Positions 41,057-50,382 of a stretch of 55,264 nucleotides of DNA are shown here, in pieces. Source of the DNA: JAIVJZ01 sp035296385 (GTDB lineage Bacteria > Acidobacteriota > Blastocatellia > Pyrinomonadales > Pyrinomonadaceae); contig DATHBB010000129.1 of NCBI GenBank assembly GCA_035296385.1, positions 1 through 55,264 of the forward strand. Reading direction: 5' to 3'. The stretch's first letter is position 1. Every line of letters begins with the position of its first letter. The notes under the pieces are model-generated. The model searched no databases. It was not told where the DNA came from and worked only from the letters and a program-made list of their open reading frames with translations. Made by a program: the position numbers and the translations under genes.

Positions 41057-41542
41057 CTACATAGGCAAGTCGCCCGCTTCGCCGATGACATCCGGCCACT
41101 CGTCCTCTTCACCCGATCCGGTTTCGTCCGCTTGCTCGCTCGTCAGACTGTGCGACGCCTGTATCACCTCTTCGTTGACGTAAATAGGGCAATCCGCGCG
41201 TAAGGCCAGAGCAATGGCGTCGGACGGTCTGGAGTCCAGCATGACAAAGTCGCCGCTGCTGTTTCGCATCTCGATGACTGCGAAAAAGGTATTATCCCTC
41301 AGTTCGGTTACGACCACGCGCTCGACGCGCGCCCCCATCTCCACGATCAAATTCCGCAACAAGTCGTGTGTCATCGGACGCTGGGTTGCTATTTTCTCTA
41401 TTTCCAGAGCGATTGCGTTCGCCTCATATGCCCCCACCCAGATCGGCAGCAAGGTTTCGCTATTGACATCTTTAAGGATAACGATGGGCGTCCCACTGTT
41501 AGGGTCCATCATTAAACCTCTAATTTTTACTTCGATTTCCAT
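41057..41542 (-). CDS. Bifunctional nuclease domain protein (DUF151)
   Basis: 161 residues. The DUF151 pattern is clear: PIVILKDVNSETLLPIWVGA near the N-terminus, EANAIALEIEK, then RPMTHDLLRNLIVEMGARVE and LDSRPSDAIALALRADCPIY. Family members are described as nucleases acting on DNA and RNA. The last 30 residues are acidic. It lies upstream of parA on the same strand. Confidence 0.85.
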   Translation of the reverse strand: MEIEVKIRGLMMDPNSGTPIVILKDVNSETLLPIWVGAYEANAIALEIEKIATQRPMTHDLLRNLIVEMGARVERVVVTELRDNTFFAVIEMRNSSGDFVMLDSRPSDAIALALRADCPIYVNEEVIQASHSLTSEQADETGSGEEDEWPDVIGEAGDLPM

Positions 41543-41583
41543 GCTTCAACCTCACGCAACACCTTAACTCCGGTAAACCCTGA

Positions 41584-42930
41584 TTAACTCGACATCTCCC
41601 CGTAGAGGCTATTAGCTTTTCCTTCCTTGACACGAACCCTCACGACTTCCCCCGCGAGATTTGCGTCGCAGGGGAAATTCACCACCTTGTTACAAGTCGA
41701 GTGCCCGCTCATATCAAAAACGGACTTCGCGCTCTGACGTTCAACCAGAACCGACAACTCTCTACCCACATAATCCGCGTAAATCTGCTTTTGAATTCCC
41801 TTTTGTAATTGCTCCAAAGCGAGAAAACGAGATGTTTTTTCGTTATCGGACACGTCGTCCGCCAGGTTCGCCGCAGGCGTGCCGCGCCTTTCGGAGTATT
41901 TGAAAATATATATCGCATCGTAGCGGCAATATTCTACGAGTCTCAAAGTGTCTTCAAAATCTTCCGTAGTTTCGCCGGGGAATCCCACAATAATATCGGT
42001 CGTGAGAGCATATCTTCTCCCGGCGTTTTTAATGGAATCGACGCGGGAAATATAATCTGCGGCTTTATGGCCGCGCCGCATGGCTCGCAGTATGCGGTCG
42101 CTGCCCGTCTGAGCGGGCAAATGAATCCAATCGCATAGATTCTCGTTTTCATCCATAGCGGAGACGATGTCTGCGTGGAAATCTCTGGGGAAAGAAGTCG
42201 TGAACTTGATGCGCGGCATTTTCGTCGCGGCAACGGCACGTAAAAGTCTGGCGAAAGGCGTAGCCCCCTGAAATCCTTCAAGCCCTGCTTCAACTTTCGG
42301 CCTGTAACTGTTGACGTTCTGCCCTATAAGTTGAACCTCCTTGTAGCCCGCATCACGCAATCTCTCGACCTCTCGGACGACATCCGATGCCGCTCGACTC
42401 TGTTCACGACCACGCGAATATGGAACGATGCAGTAGGAGCAGAACTTATTGCATCCCTCGATTATCGGGACGTAAGCGACATGGGGAGACTGCCGCTCGT
42501 TGACGGGAACGTTCCACTCATCCCCGTCCGAGCGCTCACCCAAATCCGACACGCGCTCCTCGCCGCCAAGCGCGCGCGAGATCAACTGCGGGAGACGATC
42601 CGTGGCACGCGTCCCCGCGACGATTTGCACGCCCGCAACGCTGTCTAAAAGCGACTCCCCTTCCAACTGTGCGACGCAACCCATGATGCCGATGATAGGT
42701 TCGGAAGCGCCCCGTTGCTGCTGCCCTTTTTTAATCTCACCGATTCTATTGAAGACTTTTTGTTCCGCGCGCGCGCGCACCGAGCAAGTGTTGAAGAGTA
42801 TAACATCGGCGGTTTCGGCCAAGTCTGAAATTTCATAACCGGCAGCGCGCAGCCGCGAGGCAGCCCGCTCCGTGTCTGCAATATTCATTTGACAGCCGAA
42901 TGTTTCGATATAAACATTGCCCTTCAACAT
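41584..42930 (-). CDS. miaB: tRNA-2-methylthio-N6-dimethylallyladenosine synthase
   Basis: About 448 residues. The N-terminal UPF0004 domain holds three cluster cysteines (ETFGCQMN, NTCSVR, MGCVAQ). The radical SAM motif is CNKFCSYC, followed by the MiaB-type segment VPYSRGREQSR, QLIGQNVNSYRP and TTDIIVGFPGETTEDFEDT, and a C-terminal TRAM domain. It adds the methylthio group to i6A37 of tRNAs. The MiaB assignment over RimO/MtaB rests on the GREQSR and QNVNSYR patterns. A GTG at 42933 precedes the chosen ATG 42930. Confidence 0.95.
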   Translation of the reverse strand: MLKGNVYIETFGCQMNIADTERAASRLRAAGYEISDLAETADVILFNTCSVRARAEQKVFNRIGEIKKGQQQRGASEPIIGIMGCVAQLEGESLLDSVAGVQIVAGTRATDRLPQLISRALGGEERVSDLGERSDGDEWNVPVNERQSPHVAYVPIIEGCNKFCSYCIVPYSRGREQSRAASDVVREVERLRDAGYKEVQLIGQNVNSYRPKVEAGLEGFQGATPFARLLRAVAATKMPRIKFTTSFPRDFHADIVSAMDENENLCDWIHLPAQTGSDRILRAMRRGHKAADYISRVDSIKNAGRRYALTTDIIVGFPGETTEDFEDTLRLVEYCRYDAIYIFKYSERRGTPAANLADDVSDNEKTSRFLALEQLQKGIQKQIYADYVGRELSVLVERQSAKSVFDMSGHSTCNKVVNFPCDANLAGEVVRVRVKEGKANSLYGEMSS

Positions 42931-43007
42931 CACTCTTGCTCCCTATGGCCGTGAAGTGTATCAGAAATGCGAAATTGCCGCCGAAATAGTTCCAGCGCTG
43001 CGCGCGA

Positions 43008-44858
43008 CTAAGTTTGGCTGCCCTTTTTTCTTTGATTCCTGCTCGATTTTTTTCTCCCCGAAACGGCTGGAGCGTCTCCACTTGCGGTCTTCAACAGCCA
43101 CTCGGAGGTTTCTCGCGCCGTCGCCACTTCTTGCGAGACTCCCAGCATTCTCGCAATTTCCGCGACTCGATCTTCGTGATCGAGTTCTTTGATCTGCGTG
43201 ATCGTACGCCCCTCTTCGACGTTTTTGGCGATAGCATAATGATGATCCGCAAACCGCGCAATCTGGGGTTGGTGCGTGACGCATAAAACCTGCTGTGAAG
43301 CGGCCAGAGACTTGAGACGCCGCCCCACAGCCTCGGCCACGCGCCCGCCGATGCCTGTGTCCACTTCGTCGAACACCAGCGTCGTCTCGCCGGACAGTTC
43401 ATCCTGAACCTTAGCCGCGCTACGACAAATCGTTCGTAACGTCAACATTAGGCGCGATAACTCGCCGCCCGAAGCGACGCGCTGGAGAGGCCGCGCAAGC
43501 TCTCCCACATTGGCCGACAGGTGGAATTCCACGCGATCCGCGCCGGTCGGAGTCCAATACGCGGGAGAGGCCGCAGGAACGGCTTCGATGTTTTCGACAC
43601 GCAGTGATTCTTGAAACTGCTTGCCCGGCAAAACATCTCGCTCTACTTTAGCCGTCTCCAACGCCACCGTGAAACGCGCGTTCTCCAACGCCACCTGGCG
43701 CAAGTCTTCCATCACGCGTTTTTCAAAATCAGCCACCGCGGCCTTTCGACACGCGGTGAGACGCCCTGCCAAAACTTGATATTCGCGCCGCACCGATTCC
43801 AGCCTCGCGTGCAACTCGCTTTGCCTTTCCTCCCAGTTCGTTAACTGGTCGAGCTGCCGCACCAAATCTTCTTTGATCTCTTTAAGATCATTCGTTCCGC
43901 GAGCATATTTCCGTTTGAGCCTCTCAAACTCGCTCAACCTATCTTCGACCTCGCTCAGACGCGCCGGCGAATATTCGATCTGTCCACCGTAACTGCGAAG
44001 CGTGTCGGCTATGTCGGAGAGAGAGAGCGTGGACTCCTCCAGCGTCTTCAACAGGGGGGAGAAACGTTTGTCAATCGTCTCCAAAGATTGTAAAGCGCGG
44101 CGCACGGAGCCGAGGCGCGTGAGCACGCTTTCCTCGCTCTCGTAAAGTTCGTAGTAAGCTCCGGAATTTAATTCGATCAGGCGCTCCGCGTGAGTTAATA
44201 ATTTTTTCTCTTCAAGCAAATGCTCCTCTTCACCACGCTGCGGGTTGAGGAGGTCAATTTCGGCCACCTGAAACTTCAACAAATCCAGTAGACGTTCTCT
44301 CTCAAGGTTATCCCTCGCGATGCCGTTTAGCTCTTCCATCAACTTTCGCCATAATTCATATTGCGCGGAGACCTGACGACGCAGTTCGACGCAACCTGCG
44401 AAGTCGTCCAATAAAAGCAGATGTGCCTGCGGAGAAAGAAGCGAGCGCTGCTCACCCTGCCCGTGAATCTCCACCAGAAAGGGTTGTAGTTTTTTCAGTG
44501 TAGCCAGCGTCACGACACTGTCGTTGACAAAGATGCGGCTCCGCCCGCCGAGCTGTACTTCCCTGCGAATCGTCAGATATTCGCCGTCCTCGATCTCAAC
44601 CCCTATCTCACCGAGTTCGGCCCGTACACGACCTTCATTAATTCCTTCAAGCTCAAAGATTCCTTCAACCAGCGCGACGCGCTCGCCTGTACGCACCACA
44701 TCCGTAAAAGCGCGCGCCCCGAGCAGAAGACCTAACGCATCCACTATGATAGATTTACCTGCCCCCGTCTCACCCGTTAGCACATTGAGGCCCGGATAAA
44801 AATCTACGCTCAGGAGGCGAATGACGGCAAAATTAGTTATGTTAAGGAACTTCAACAT
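43008..44858 (-). CDS. recN: DNA repair protein RecN
   Basis: About 616 residues. The SMC-like ATPase has MLKFLNITNFAVI at the N-terminus, Walker A LTGETGAGKSIIVDALGLLL, a long coiled-coil middle (EERLIELNS to RKYARGTNDLKEIKEDLV), the signature RVASGGELSRLMLTL and Walker B LVFDEVDTGIGG. It acts in recombinational repair of double-strand breaks. ATG 44858 gives the family start; ATG 44870 would add four residues. Confidence 0.95.
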   Translation of the reverse strand: MLKFLNITNFAVIRLLSVDFYPGLNVLTGETGAGKSIIVDALGLLLGARAFTDVVRTGERVALVEGIFELEGINEGRVRAELGEIGVEIEDGEYLTIRREVQLGGRSRIFVNDSVVTLATLKKLQPFLVEIHGQGEQRSLLSPQAHLLLLDDFAGCVELRRQVSAQYELWRKLMEELNGIARDNLERERLLDLLKFQVAEIDLLNPQRGEEEHLLEEKKLLTHAERLIELNSGAYYELYESEESVLTRLGSVRRALQSLETIDKRFSPLLKTLEESTLSLSDIADTLRSYGGQIEYSPARLSEVEDRLSEFERLKRKYARGTNDLKEIKEDLVRQLDQLTNWEERQSELHARLESVRREYQVLAGRLTACRKAAVADFEKRVMEDLRQVALENARFTVALETAKVERDVLPGKQFQESLRVENIEAVPAASPAYWTPTGADRVEFHLSANVGELARPLQRVASGGELSRLMLTLRTICRSAAKVQDELSGETTLVFDEVDTGIGGRVAEAVGRRLKSLAASQQVLCVTHQPQIARFADHHYAIAKNVEEGRTITQIKELDHEDRVAEIARMLGVSQEVATARETSEWLLKTASGDAPAVSGRKKSSRNQRKKGSQT

Positions 44859-44930
44859 AATCCAAAGCATCCACTTACGTTTTACTTTTAATGTAAAATC
44901 TCAACTATCATCTCTTAATTTGCTAAACCC

Positions 44931-44959
44931 TTGACCGGAACTAGCCCTCTAGGTAGTAT
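44931..44959 (+). promoter_or_regulatory. Sigma-70-type promoter for ssb
   Basis: TTGACC (44931-44936), a 17-base spacer and TAGTAT (44954-44959), 45 bases before the ssb start. It is the best promoter match seen in the window, placed in the divergent gap between recN and ssb. Confidence 0.6.
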
Positions 44960-45004
44960 ACTCCAGCGATTTCTCATTTCCCCGCATAGGAAAGGACACT
45001 TTAC

Positions 45005-45445
45005 ATGTCTTTCAACAAGATTACCCTGGTCGGCAACCTCGGGCGCGACCCGGAGCTACGTTACACTCCTCAAGGAACTCCGGTTTGCAGTTTTACGCTC
45101 GCCACGAACGAAAAGCGTAAAGATCGCGCCGGTGAAAATCAGGATGTTACAACATGGTTCCGCGTGACGCTATGGGGGCGGCAGGCCGAAACCGCATCTC
45201 AGTATTTAACCAAGGGGCGTCCGATTTACATCGAGGGGAGATTGCGCGTCGAAGATTGGACGGACAAGGACGGCAGGCAGAGATACACGCTTGAAGTCCA
45301 TGCGACGGACATGCAATTCATAGGCGGAAGAGGTGAGGAGGGTGCAGGCGGGTCTTCTGGCGCACGCCCCGAGGCTTCCACGAACGTTAAAACCGACGCA
45401 TCCGGTGGCGGCGAAGATATATCCGACGACGATATTCCGTTCTAA
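45005..45445 (+). CDS. ssb: Single-stranded DNA-binding protein
   Basis: 146 residues. The OB fold is typical: MSFNKITLVGNLGRDPELRY, TTWFRVTLWGRQAETASQYL, RPIYIEGRLRVEDWTDKDG. A Gly/Ser-rich linker leads to the acidic tip DDDIPF that binds repair and replication partners, including RecO. It stands alone behind its own promoter. Confidence 0.96.
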   Translation: MSFNKITLVGNLGRDPELRYTPQGTPVCSFTLATNEKRKDRAGENQDVTTWFRVTLWGRQAETASQYLTKGRPIYIEGRLRVEDWTDKDGRQRYTLEVHATDMQFIGGRGEEGAGGSSGARPEASTNVKTDASGGGEDISDDDIPF

Positions 45446-45451
45446 GGGGAG

Positions 45452-45469
45452 ATGTCGGCGCGCCGACAT
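45452..45469. terminator. Perfect 18-bp palindrome after ssb
   Basis: ATGTCGGCGCGCCGACAT starts 7 bases after the ssb stop. It can fold as a 7-bp stem with a CGCG loop, and the flanking AGATG and CATCT extend the pairing loosely. There is no long T-run behind it, so it is a weak terminator or a binding site. Confidence 0.4.
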
Positions 45470-45510
45470 GTCATCTTGAAAACTTATTAATCTTGCTCAG
45501 TTTCGCTCTC

Positions 45511-46311
45511 TCACTCTCCGATTGCGCGTAGTTTGGCGTAACGACGTGCTTGCAGTTCATTTGAAGGAATCGATTTTAATGACTCTAAGCTTTTCCAGAG
45601 AGCTTGATCCAAGAGCTTGGCGGCCTCTATGGGAGCGGTGTGTGCCCCCGTCGGCGGCTCGCTCACAATCTCGTCCACGATCCCTAAACGTTTCAAATCG
45701 AAAGCTGTAAGACCCAGAGACTCGGCTGCCAGAGGGGCCTGCGCCGCGTCCTTCCATAAAATTGCCGCGCACCCTTCGGGTGAAATAACCGAGTAGATGG
45801 CATTTTCGAGCATCAACACACGGTCGCCCACGCCGATTCCGAGAGCGCCTCCCGACCCGCCTTCGCCTATTATCGTAACGATCACGCGCACGTCCAGCTT
45901 AGCCATTTCCAGTAAATTATTGGCGATGGCCTCGGCCTGCCCACGCTCTTCGGCATCGATTCCCGGATAAGCGCCCGGCGTGTCGATAAAAGAGAAGACC
46001 GGACGATTGAATTTTTCCGCCAGACTCATCACGCGCATGGCTTTCCGGTAGCCCTCCGGTTTAGGCATACCGAAATTTCGATGGCGGCGTTGCTTGGTAT
46101 CACGCCCCTTTTGTTGACCAATTATCCCGACTTGCAGGTCATGAAAGCGCGCAAAACCACAAACCATCGCCGGGTCATCCGCGAACCGCCGGTCACCCTT
46201 GAGTTCGACGAAATCCTCGAAGAGCATCTCTATGAAATCAAGCGTATAGGGACGCTCCGGATGGCGCGCCAGCTTAACCCTCTCAAATGCGTTCAGTTCT
46301 TTGTCTTGCAT
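45511..46311 (-). CDS. accA: Acetyl-CoA carboxylase carboxyltransferase subunit alpha, short form
   Basis: 266 residues. The AccA core is complete: LARHPERPYTLDFIEMLFED, RRHRNFGMPKPEGYRKAMRV, FSFIDTPGAYPGIDAEERGQ, IVTIIGEGGSGGALGIGVGD and SVISPEGCAAILWKDA. The usual N-terminal helical region of about 50-60 residues is missing, and an in-frame stop four codons upstream of ATG 46311 excludes a longer reading. With AccD it transfers carboxyl to acetyl-CoA for fatty acid synthesis. No accD is in the window. Confidence 0.92.
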   Translation of the reverse strand: MQDKELNAFERVKLARHPERPYTLDFIEMLFEDFVELKGDRRFADDPAMVCGFARFHDLQVGIIGQQKGRDTKQRRHRNFGMPKPEGYRKAMRVMSLAEKFNRPVFSFIDTPGAYPGIDAEERGQAEAIANNLLEMAKLDVRVIVTIIGEGGSGGALGIGVGDRVLMLENAIYSVISPEGCAAILWKDAAQAPLAAESLGLTAFDLKRLGIVDEIVSEPPTGAHTAPIEAAKLLDQALWKSLESLKSIPSNELQARRYAKLRAIGE

Positions 46312-46501
46312 CTGCTCTATTCCGCCTCAAAAATTGTTCCTCGTTTGCATCTAACCCCCAAAAACCCTATCGCCCGCTATTTTTAATGAACAATCCGCAC
46401 ATTGAGGGTTTTAATCATTTCCCACCGGTACGAGTGTAGCATTATTATCTTCGCCAACTAATTCCTGCGGCACGATCTCTGCCCGCACAATTCAAAGCTC
46501 C

Positions 46502-46536
46502 AAGCATCTGCTTAATACGTTATTAAGCAGATGCTT
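46502..46536. terminator. Hairpin downstream of guaA
   Basis: A perfect 16-bp stem, AAGCATCTGCTTAATA (46502-46517) with its inverted copy 46521-46536, and a 3-base loop. It lies 20 bases past the guaA stop on the minus strand. It lacks a T-run on that side, so termination is likely but not certain. Confidence 0.5.
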
Positions 46537-46555
46537 ATCAGCAATCCGTTCTATT

Positions 46556-48106
46556 TCATTCCCATTCTATGGTGCTCGGCGGCTTCGAGCTAATATCGTA
46601 AACAACGCGATTAATGCCGCGCACTTCCGATACCAGCCTCGTCGAAATCCTTGACAGCAGGTCGTGCGGCAAGCGTGCCCAGTCAGCGGTCATCCCGTCT
46701 ACGCTGGTGACGGCACGGATGGCGACCACGCGCTCGTATGTACGAAAGTCCCCCATCACCCCGACTGTGGAGATGGGCAGCAGCACGGGAAAAGCCTGCC
46801 AGACGGAATCATACGCTGAGGCGAGTTTCAACTCTTCTTCCAGAATGCGGTCGGCAGCCCTTAAAACTTGCAGCCGCTCTTCGGTGATTTCCCCTATGAT
46901 GCGTACGGCAAGGCCGGGGCCGGGGAAAGGATGTCGATTAAGGATTTCTTGCGGCACTTGCAAGCGGCTTCCGATGATCCTGACCTCATCCTTGAATAAT
47001 TCTCTGAGCGGTTCGATTAGACGCAGGCGCATGCGCTCGGGCAATCCGCCCACGTTATGATGGCTTTTAATCACGGCGGAAGGGCCGAGAACCGACACAG
47101 ACTCTATAACGTCCGGATAGAGCGTCCCCTGTACGAGATAATCAACGCTCCCGACGCGCGCGGCTTCTTCCTCAAAAATCTCTATGAAGATATGTCCTAT
47201 GATACGACGTTTCTGCTCCGGGTCTGTCACACCCTCCAAAGCCTGCAAAAACCTCTCGGCGGCGCGGACACCCCTGACATTCAACCTCATTTGTTGCTCG
47301 AACAGGTTACAGGTTGACTCAAATTCGCCCTCCCTGAGCAGCCCCGTATCCACGAAGATGCAGACCTGACGCTCGCCGATTGCCTGATGCACCAGAGCCG
47401 CCGCGACGGTCGAGTCCACTCCGCCCGACAGCCCGCAGATCACTTTTCCCTCCCCCACTTCCGTACGAATCTTTTGGACTTGTTCGTCAATAATAGCTCC
47501 GGGCGACCAATCCGCGCGCGCCTGGCAGATGGCCAGAACAAAATTACTCAGCACCTGCGCGCCGAGAGGCGTGTGGACGACTTCCGGGTGGAATTGAACC
47601 CCGTATATGCACCTGCTTAAACTCTCGAATGCATTAAGCGCCCCGCTTGTTACCGCCGTCGGACGGAAACCGTCCGGCATGCGCGTCACATAGTCGCCGT
47701 GGCTGAGCCAGACATCGATTTCTGCGGGTAGCCCTGCGAACAGAGGGCTCTCCGCCTCGACTATCGTTAATCTGGCGTAGCCGTATTCTCTATTTTGCGA
47801 GGGACTGACCTCGCCCCCCAGTTCGACCGCTAATAACTGTAGGCCGTAACAAATTCCCAGCAGCGGACAATTAAGTTTATCAATAAATCCTCCGGTCAAT
47901 TTCGGTGACTCTCCGTCATAGACGGACGACGGGCCGCCGGAAAGAATAATCCCCTTCGGCTGTAGAGATTCGATTTTTTCCAGAGGGGTGTTGAAGGGCA
48001 GGATTTCACAATAGACGCCTGCGTCGCGTATGCGCCGCGCGATCAGTTGGGTGTATTGCGAGCCGAAATCAAGTATAAGTATCAAATCATGCTTTATCGT
48101 TTCCAC
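46556..48106 (-). CDS. guaA: GMP synthase (glutamine-hydrolysing)
   Basis: 516 residues. The N-terminal class I amidotransferase has the nucleophile in PLLGICYGLQLLAVELGG and the His-Pro-Glu in YGVQFHPEVVHT. The ATP pyrophosphatase loop is ICGLSGGVDSTVAAALVHQA. The C-terminal dimer domain holds RHPFPGPGLAVRIIGE and ends YDISSKPPSTIEWE, the conserved GuaA tail. It converts XMP to GMP. Confidence 0.97.
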   Translation of the reverse strand: METIKHDLILILDFGSQYTQLIARRIRDAGVYCEILPFNTPLEKIESLQPKGIILSGGPSSVYDGESPKLTGGFIDKLNCPLLGICYGLQLLAVELGGEVSPSQNREYGYARLTIVEAESPLFAGLPAEIDVWLSHGDYVTRMPDGFRPTAVTSGALNAFESLSRCIYGVQFHPEVVHTPLGAQVLSNFVLAICQARADWSPGAIIDEQVQKIRTEVGEGKVICGLSGGVDSTVAAALVHQAIGERQVCIFVDTGLLREGEFESTCNLFEQQMRLNVRGVRAAERFLQALEGVTDPEQKRRIIGHIFIEIFEEEAARVGSVDYLVQGTLYPDVIESVSVLGPSAVIKSHHNVGGLPERMRLRLIEPLRELFKDEVRIIGSRLQVPQEILNRHPFPGPGLAVRIIGEITEERLQVLRAADRILEEELKLASAYDSVWQAFPVLLPISTVGVMGDFRTYERVVAIRAVTSVDGMTADWARLPHDLLSRISTRLVSEVRGINRVVYDISSKPPSTIEWE

Positions 48107-48179
48107 TTGAGCGTCATCCTCCGCGAGGTCGGCAACGCACGGGGCGTTGATAGGTTTTCAGAAAGTTTGAATGCTAAGA

Positions 48180-48207
48180 TAAATAGCATCATAACAGTAC
48201 ATTTCAA
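48180..48207 (-). promoter_or_regulatory. Candidate promoter for guaA
   Basis: On the minus strand TTGAAA (48207-48202) and TATTTA (48185-48180) are 16 bases apart, about 70 bases before the guaA start. The gap is AT-rich and is shared with the divergent propeller gene. Confidence 0.35.
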
Positions 48208-48238
48208 AAGTTCGGTTGATTTTATCATTTGAGGCAAA

Positions 48239-49408
48239 ATGCGCGAGTCCAAACGAAATAATATTCAGCAAAACATTTTGCGAATCCTCAAGCTCCTGTC
48301 CTTAATTCTTTTCTCCTCTACCACATGGGGACAGGCGGCTCCCTTCCCTGTCGAGCGGGCCGTCGATGATTTTATTTTCTCCGCCCCGCTCGCGGTTCGC
48401 TGGCAGTTCGAATCCAACAATATTATCGGTCTCTCGCCGACTTCTCATAACGGCTACATCTATTTACTTCTCTCAGCCGGTGAGATTGTTTCTCTAAAGG
48501 CGACGGACGGTCAACTCCTGTGGAAGACGGAGATCGGGGGAGATTTCTCTGCCTCTCCGACTGCGGACGAGCGTGGCGTCTATTTAGCGTCAAAAACGTC
48601 CGATGCCGGAAACTCTCTGACAATTTTACGCTCCACAGGAGCCATTCGTGCGTTGAGCCAGAGTACGGGGATCACTCTGTGGATGAGGACTTTGCATTTC
48701 CCCATCCAGGGAGGACTCGTTTCGTCCGCTACGAAGTTGTTCGGGGGTTCGGCGGATGGGCGCATCTATGCTTTCAATAAGGGGACAGGGGAGATTCTCT
48801 GGATCGTACAACACACCAGCGCCTTCTCTTCCCACCCCGTAATTCACAACCAACGATTGTACATCGGCAGCGAAGACGGAACCCTCCTCGCCGTCGATGA
48901 AGCATCAGGCGCAATCCTCTGGCGTTATCGGACGCGCGGCGCGTTGCGCGGCCCTATCGCCGTCAGTGCTAACACCATATTTTTCGGATCAGCCGACGGC
49001 TACGTTTACGCTTTTAACGAGATCAGCGGTCGCCTTCTGTGGCGACGGCGAACGGGTGCCGCCGTGCAAGCAGTGGTGCTGACCGACAGCGGGATCATAG
49101 CCACCTCGTTGGATAATTTCGTCTACCTGCTTTCCCCGCGCAGGGGTGAGTTGTTATGGAAGCGGCAATTGGCCGGACGCATCGCAGCCCTCCCTCTGAC
49201 GGATGCCAGAAGCGCGCTCTTCGCCCCGCTCGGGGGCGACGCCGCCATCGTGCTCTCTTTGCGCGACGGCAAACAGGTAAACACCCTGCCTGTCGGTGAA
49301 GACGGCAACACTTCGGCCACCTCCCTGCTCGTGGGCAATCTTTTATTGATTCCTACGCGCCACGGCCTGTTGGCCTTTGCCCCGTCTTCACCGGATGCCA
49401 AGCCGTAA
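48239..49408 (+). CDS. Exported PQQ-type beta-propeller protein (BamB-like repeats)
   Basis: 389 residues. The N-terminal hydrophobic segment (ILKLLSLILFSSTTWGQAA) is a probable signal peptide. At least six propeller repeats follow with the W-motif spacing, for example DGQLLWKTEIGGDFSASPTA, TGEILWIVQHTSAFSSHPVI, SGAILWRYRTRGALRGPIAV, SGRLLWRRRTGAAVQAVVLT and RGELLWKRQLAGRIAALPLT. This is the repeat of BamB and of quinoprotein-like proteins. Dehydrogenase catalytic residues are not evident. It may help outer-membrane protein assembly, but that is inference. Confidence 0.82.
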   Translation: MRESKRNNIQQNILRILKLLSLILFSSTTWGQAAPFPVERAVDDFIFSAPLAVRWQFESNNIIGLSPTSHNGYIYLLLSAGEIVSLKATDGQLLWKTEIGGDFSASPTADERGVYLASKTSDAGNSLTILRSTGAIRALSQSTGITLWMRTLHFPIQGGLVSSATKLFGGSADGRIYAFNKGTGEILWIVQHTSAFSSHPVIHNQRLYIGSEDGTLLAVDEASGAILWRYRTRGALRGPIAVSANTIFFGSADGYVYAFNEISGRLLWRRRTGAAVQAVVLTDSGIIATSLDNFVYLLSPRRGELLWKRQLAGRIAALPLTDARSALFAPLGGDAAIVLSLRDGKQVNTLPVGEDGNTSATSLLVGNLLLIPTRHGLLAFAPSSPDAKP

Positions 49409-49482
49409 TTTAACCCATGCCCGGACGGGCTATAACGACTCGCTTATTTAATTTTCGTATAACCCGTCGGGTGTGCGGAAAT

Positions 49483-50382
49483 TTAGTGTTGAGTTGTGCC
49501 CCTGTGACGGAACAGACCGGCGAGTCGCACCAGCAGCCCGTAGATGATGTAGGCTCCGACCATGAAGACGAGTACGTAGCGGGAGTAGAGCCAGACCAGC
49601 ATCCCCACGGCGGCGATCGCGAGAACGGCCAGACGCGTGCTGCGCTTTCCTACGCCGACGGTTTTGAAGCTCGTATAACGTACAGTGCTCACCATCAGCA
49701 CCGAAAGCAGCGCAATCGCGCCCATCAACAGCCCGCTATAAATCCCGCCCATCTCGACACCGTGAAGCGAAAGCGGAGCGGGCGCGAAATGTACGAGCGC
49801 GGCGATGAAGCCTCCGGCCATGGGGATCGGCAGGCCGACGAAGTTTTTCTTGTCAACTTTGATCGCGCCTTCGGCGAGCACGCGCGGGCGCGTCGCCTGC
49901 ACGTTGAATCGTGCCAGACGGAATGCCCCGCAGATGAGAAACATGAAAGAGAGAAACCAGCCCAGCTTGTGCGCGTTGCTCCCGTCGGCGAAGGCGGAGC
50001 CGTAGCCCCATGCGTAGGCGAGCACGGCGGGCGCGATGCCGAACGTCACCACGTCCGCGATTGAATCTAGTTGGACGCCGATCTCCGTAGTAGTTTTCGT
50101 CATCCTCGCGATGCGCCCGTCGAGCGCGTCAAAAACCACAGCCCAGCCGATTGCCAGCGATGCGCTGTCGAAGTGAGATTTGGCTTGTAACAGTTCCGCC
50201 TCGGTCCCGCCTTCGACTAACTGGAAACCGCGCAGCGCGCCCATCACGGCGAAATATCCCATGCCGATATTCGCCGCAGTGAACGCCGAAGGGATCACGT
50301 AGAGTCCCTTGCGTATGCCGCGTCGCTCCTGCACGGGGGCCGTAGCAGCCGCGTCTGAGGTCTCCGTTCGCGCCGTGCTCAT
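49483..50382 (-). CDS. pssA: CDP-diacylglycerol-serine O-phosphatidyltransferase
   Basis: 299 residues, multi-pass membrane enzyme. The CDP-alcohol phosphotransferase signature is FDALDGRIARMTKTTTEIGV followed by QLDSIADVVTFG, giving the D-x2-D-G-x2-A-R-x8-G-x3-D-x3-D pattern. It makes phosphatidylserine from CDP-diacylglycerol and serine. Its start overlaps the psd stop by four bases, so it is coupled to psd; together they make phosphatidylethanolamine. Confidence 0.92.
   Translation of the reverse strand: MSTARTETSDAAATAPVQERRGIRKGLYVIPSAFTAANIGMGYFAVMGALRGFQLVEGGTEAELLQAKSHFDSASLAIGWAVVFDALDGRIARMTKTTTEIGVQLDSIADVVTFGIAPAVLAYAWGYGSAFADGSNAHKLGWFLSFMFLICGAFRLARFNVQATRPRVLAEGAIKVDKKNFVGLPIPMAGGFIAALVHFAPAPLSLHGVEMGGIYSGLLMGAIALLSVLMVSTVRYTSFKTVGVGKRSTRLAVLAIAAVGMLVWLYSRYVLVFMVGAYIIYGLLVRLAGLFRHRGTTQH

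Noticed and set aside
46502..46536. Calling the guaA hairpin a certain intrinsic terminator
   Set aside because: The stem is perfect but the minus-strand side has no T-run; it is listed at moderate confidence only.
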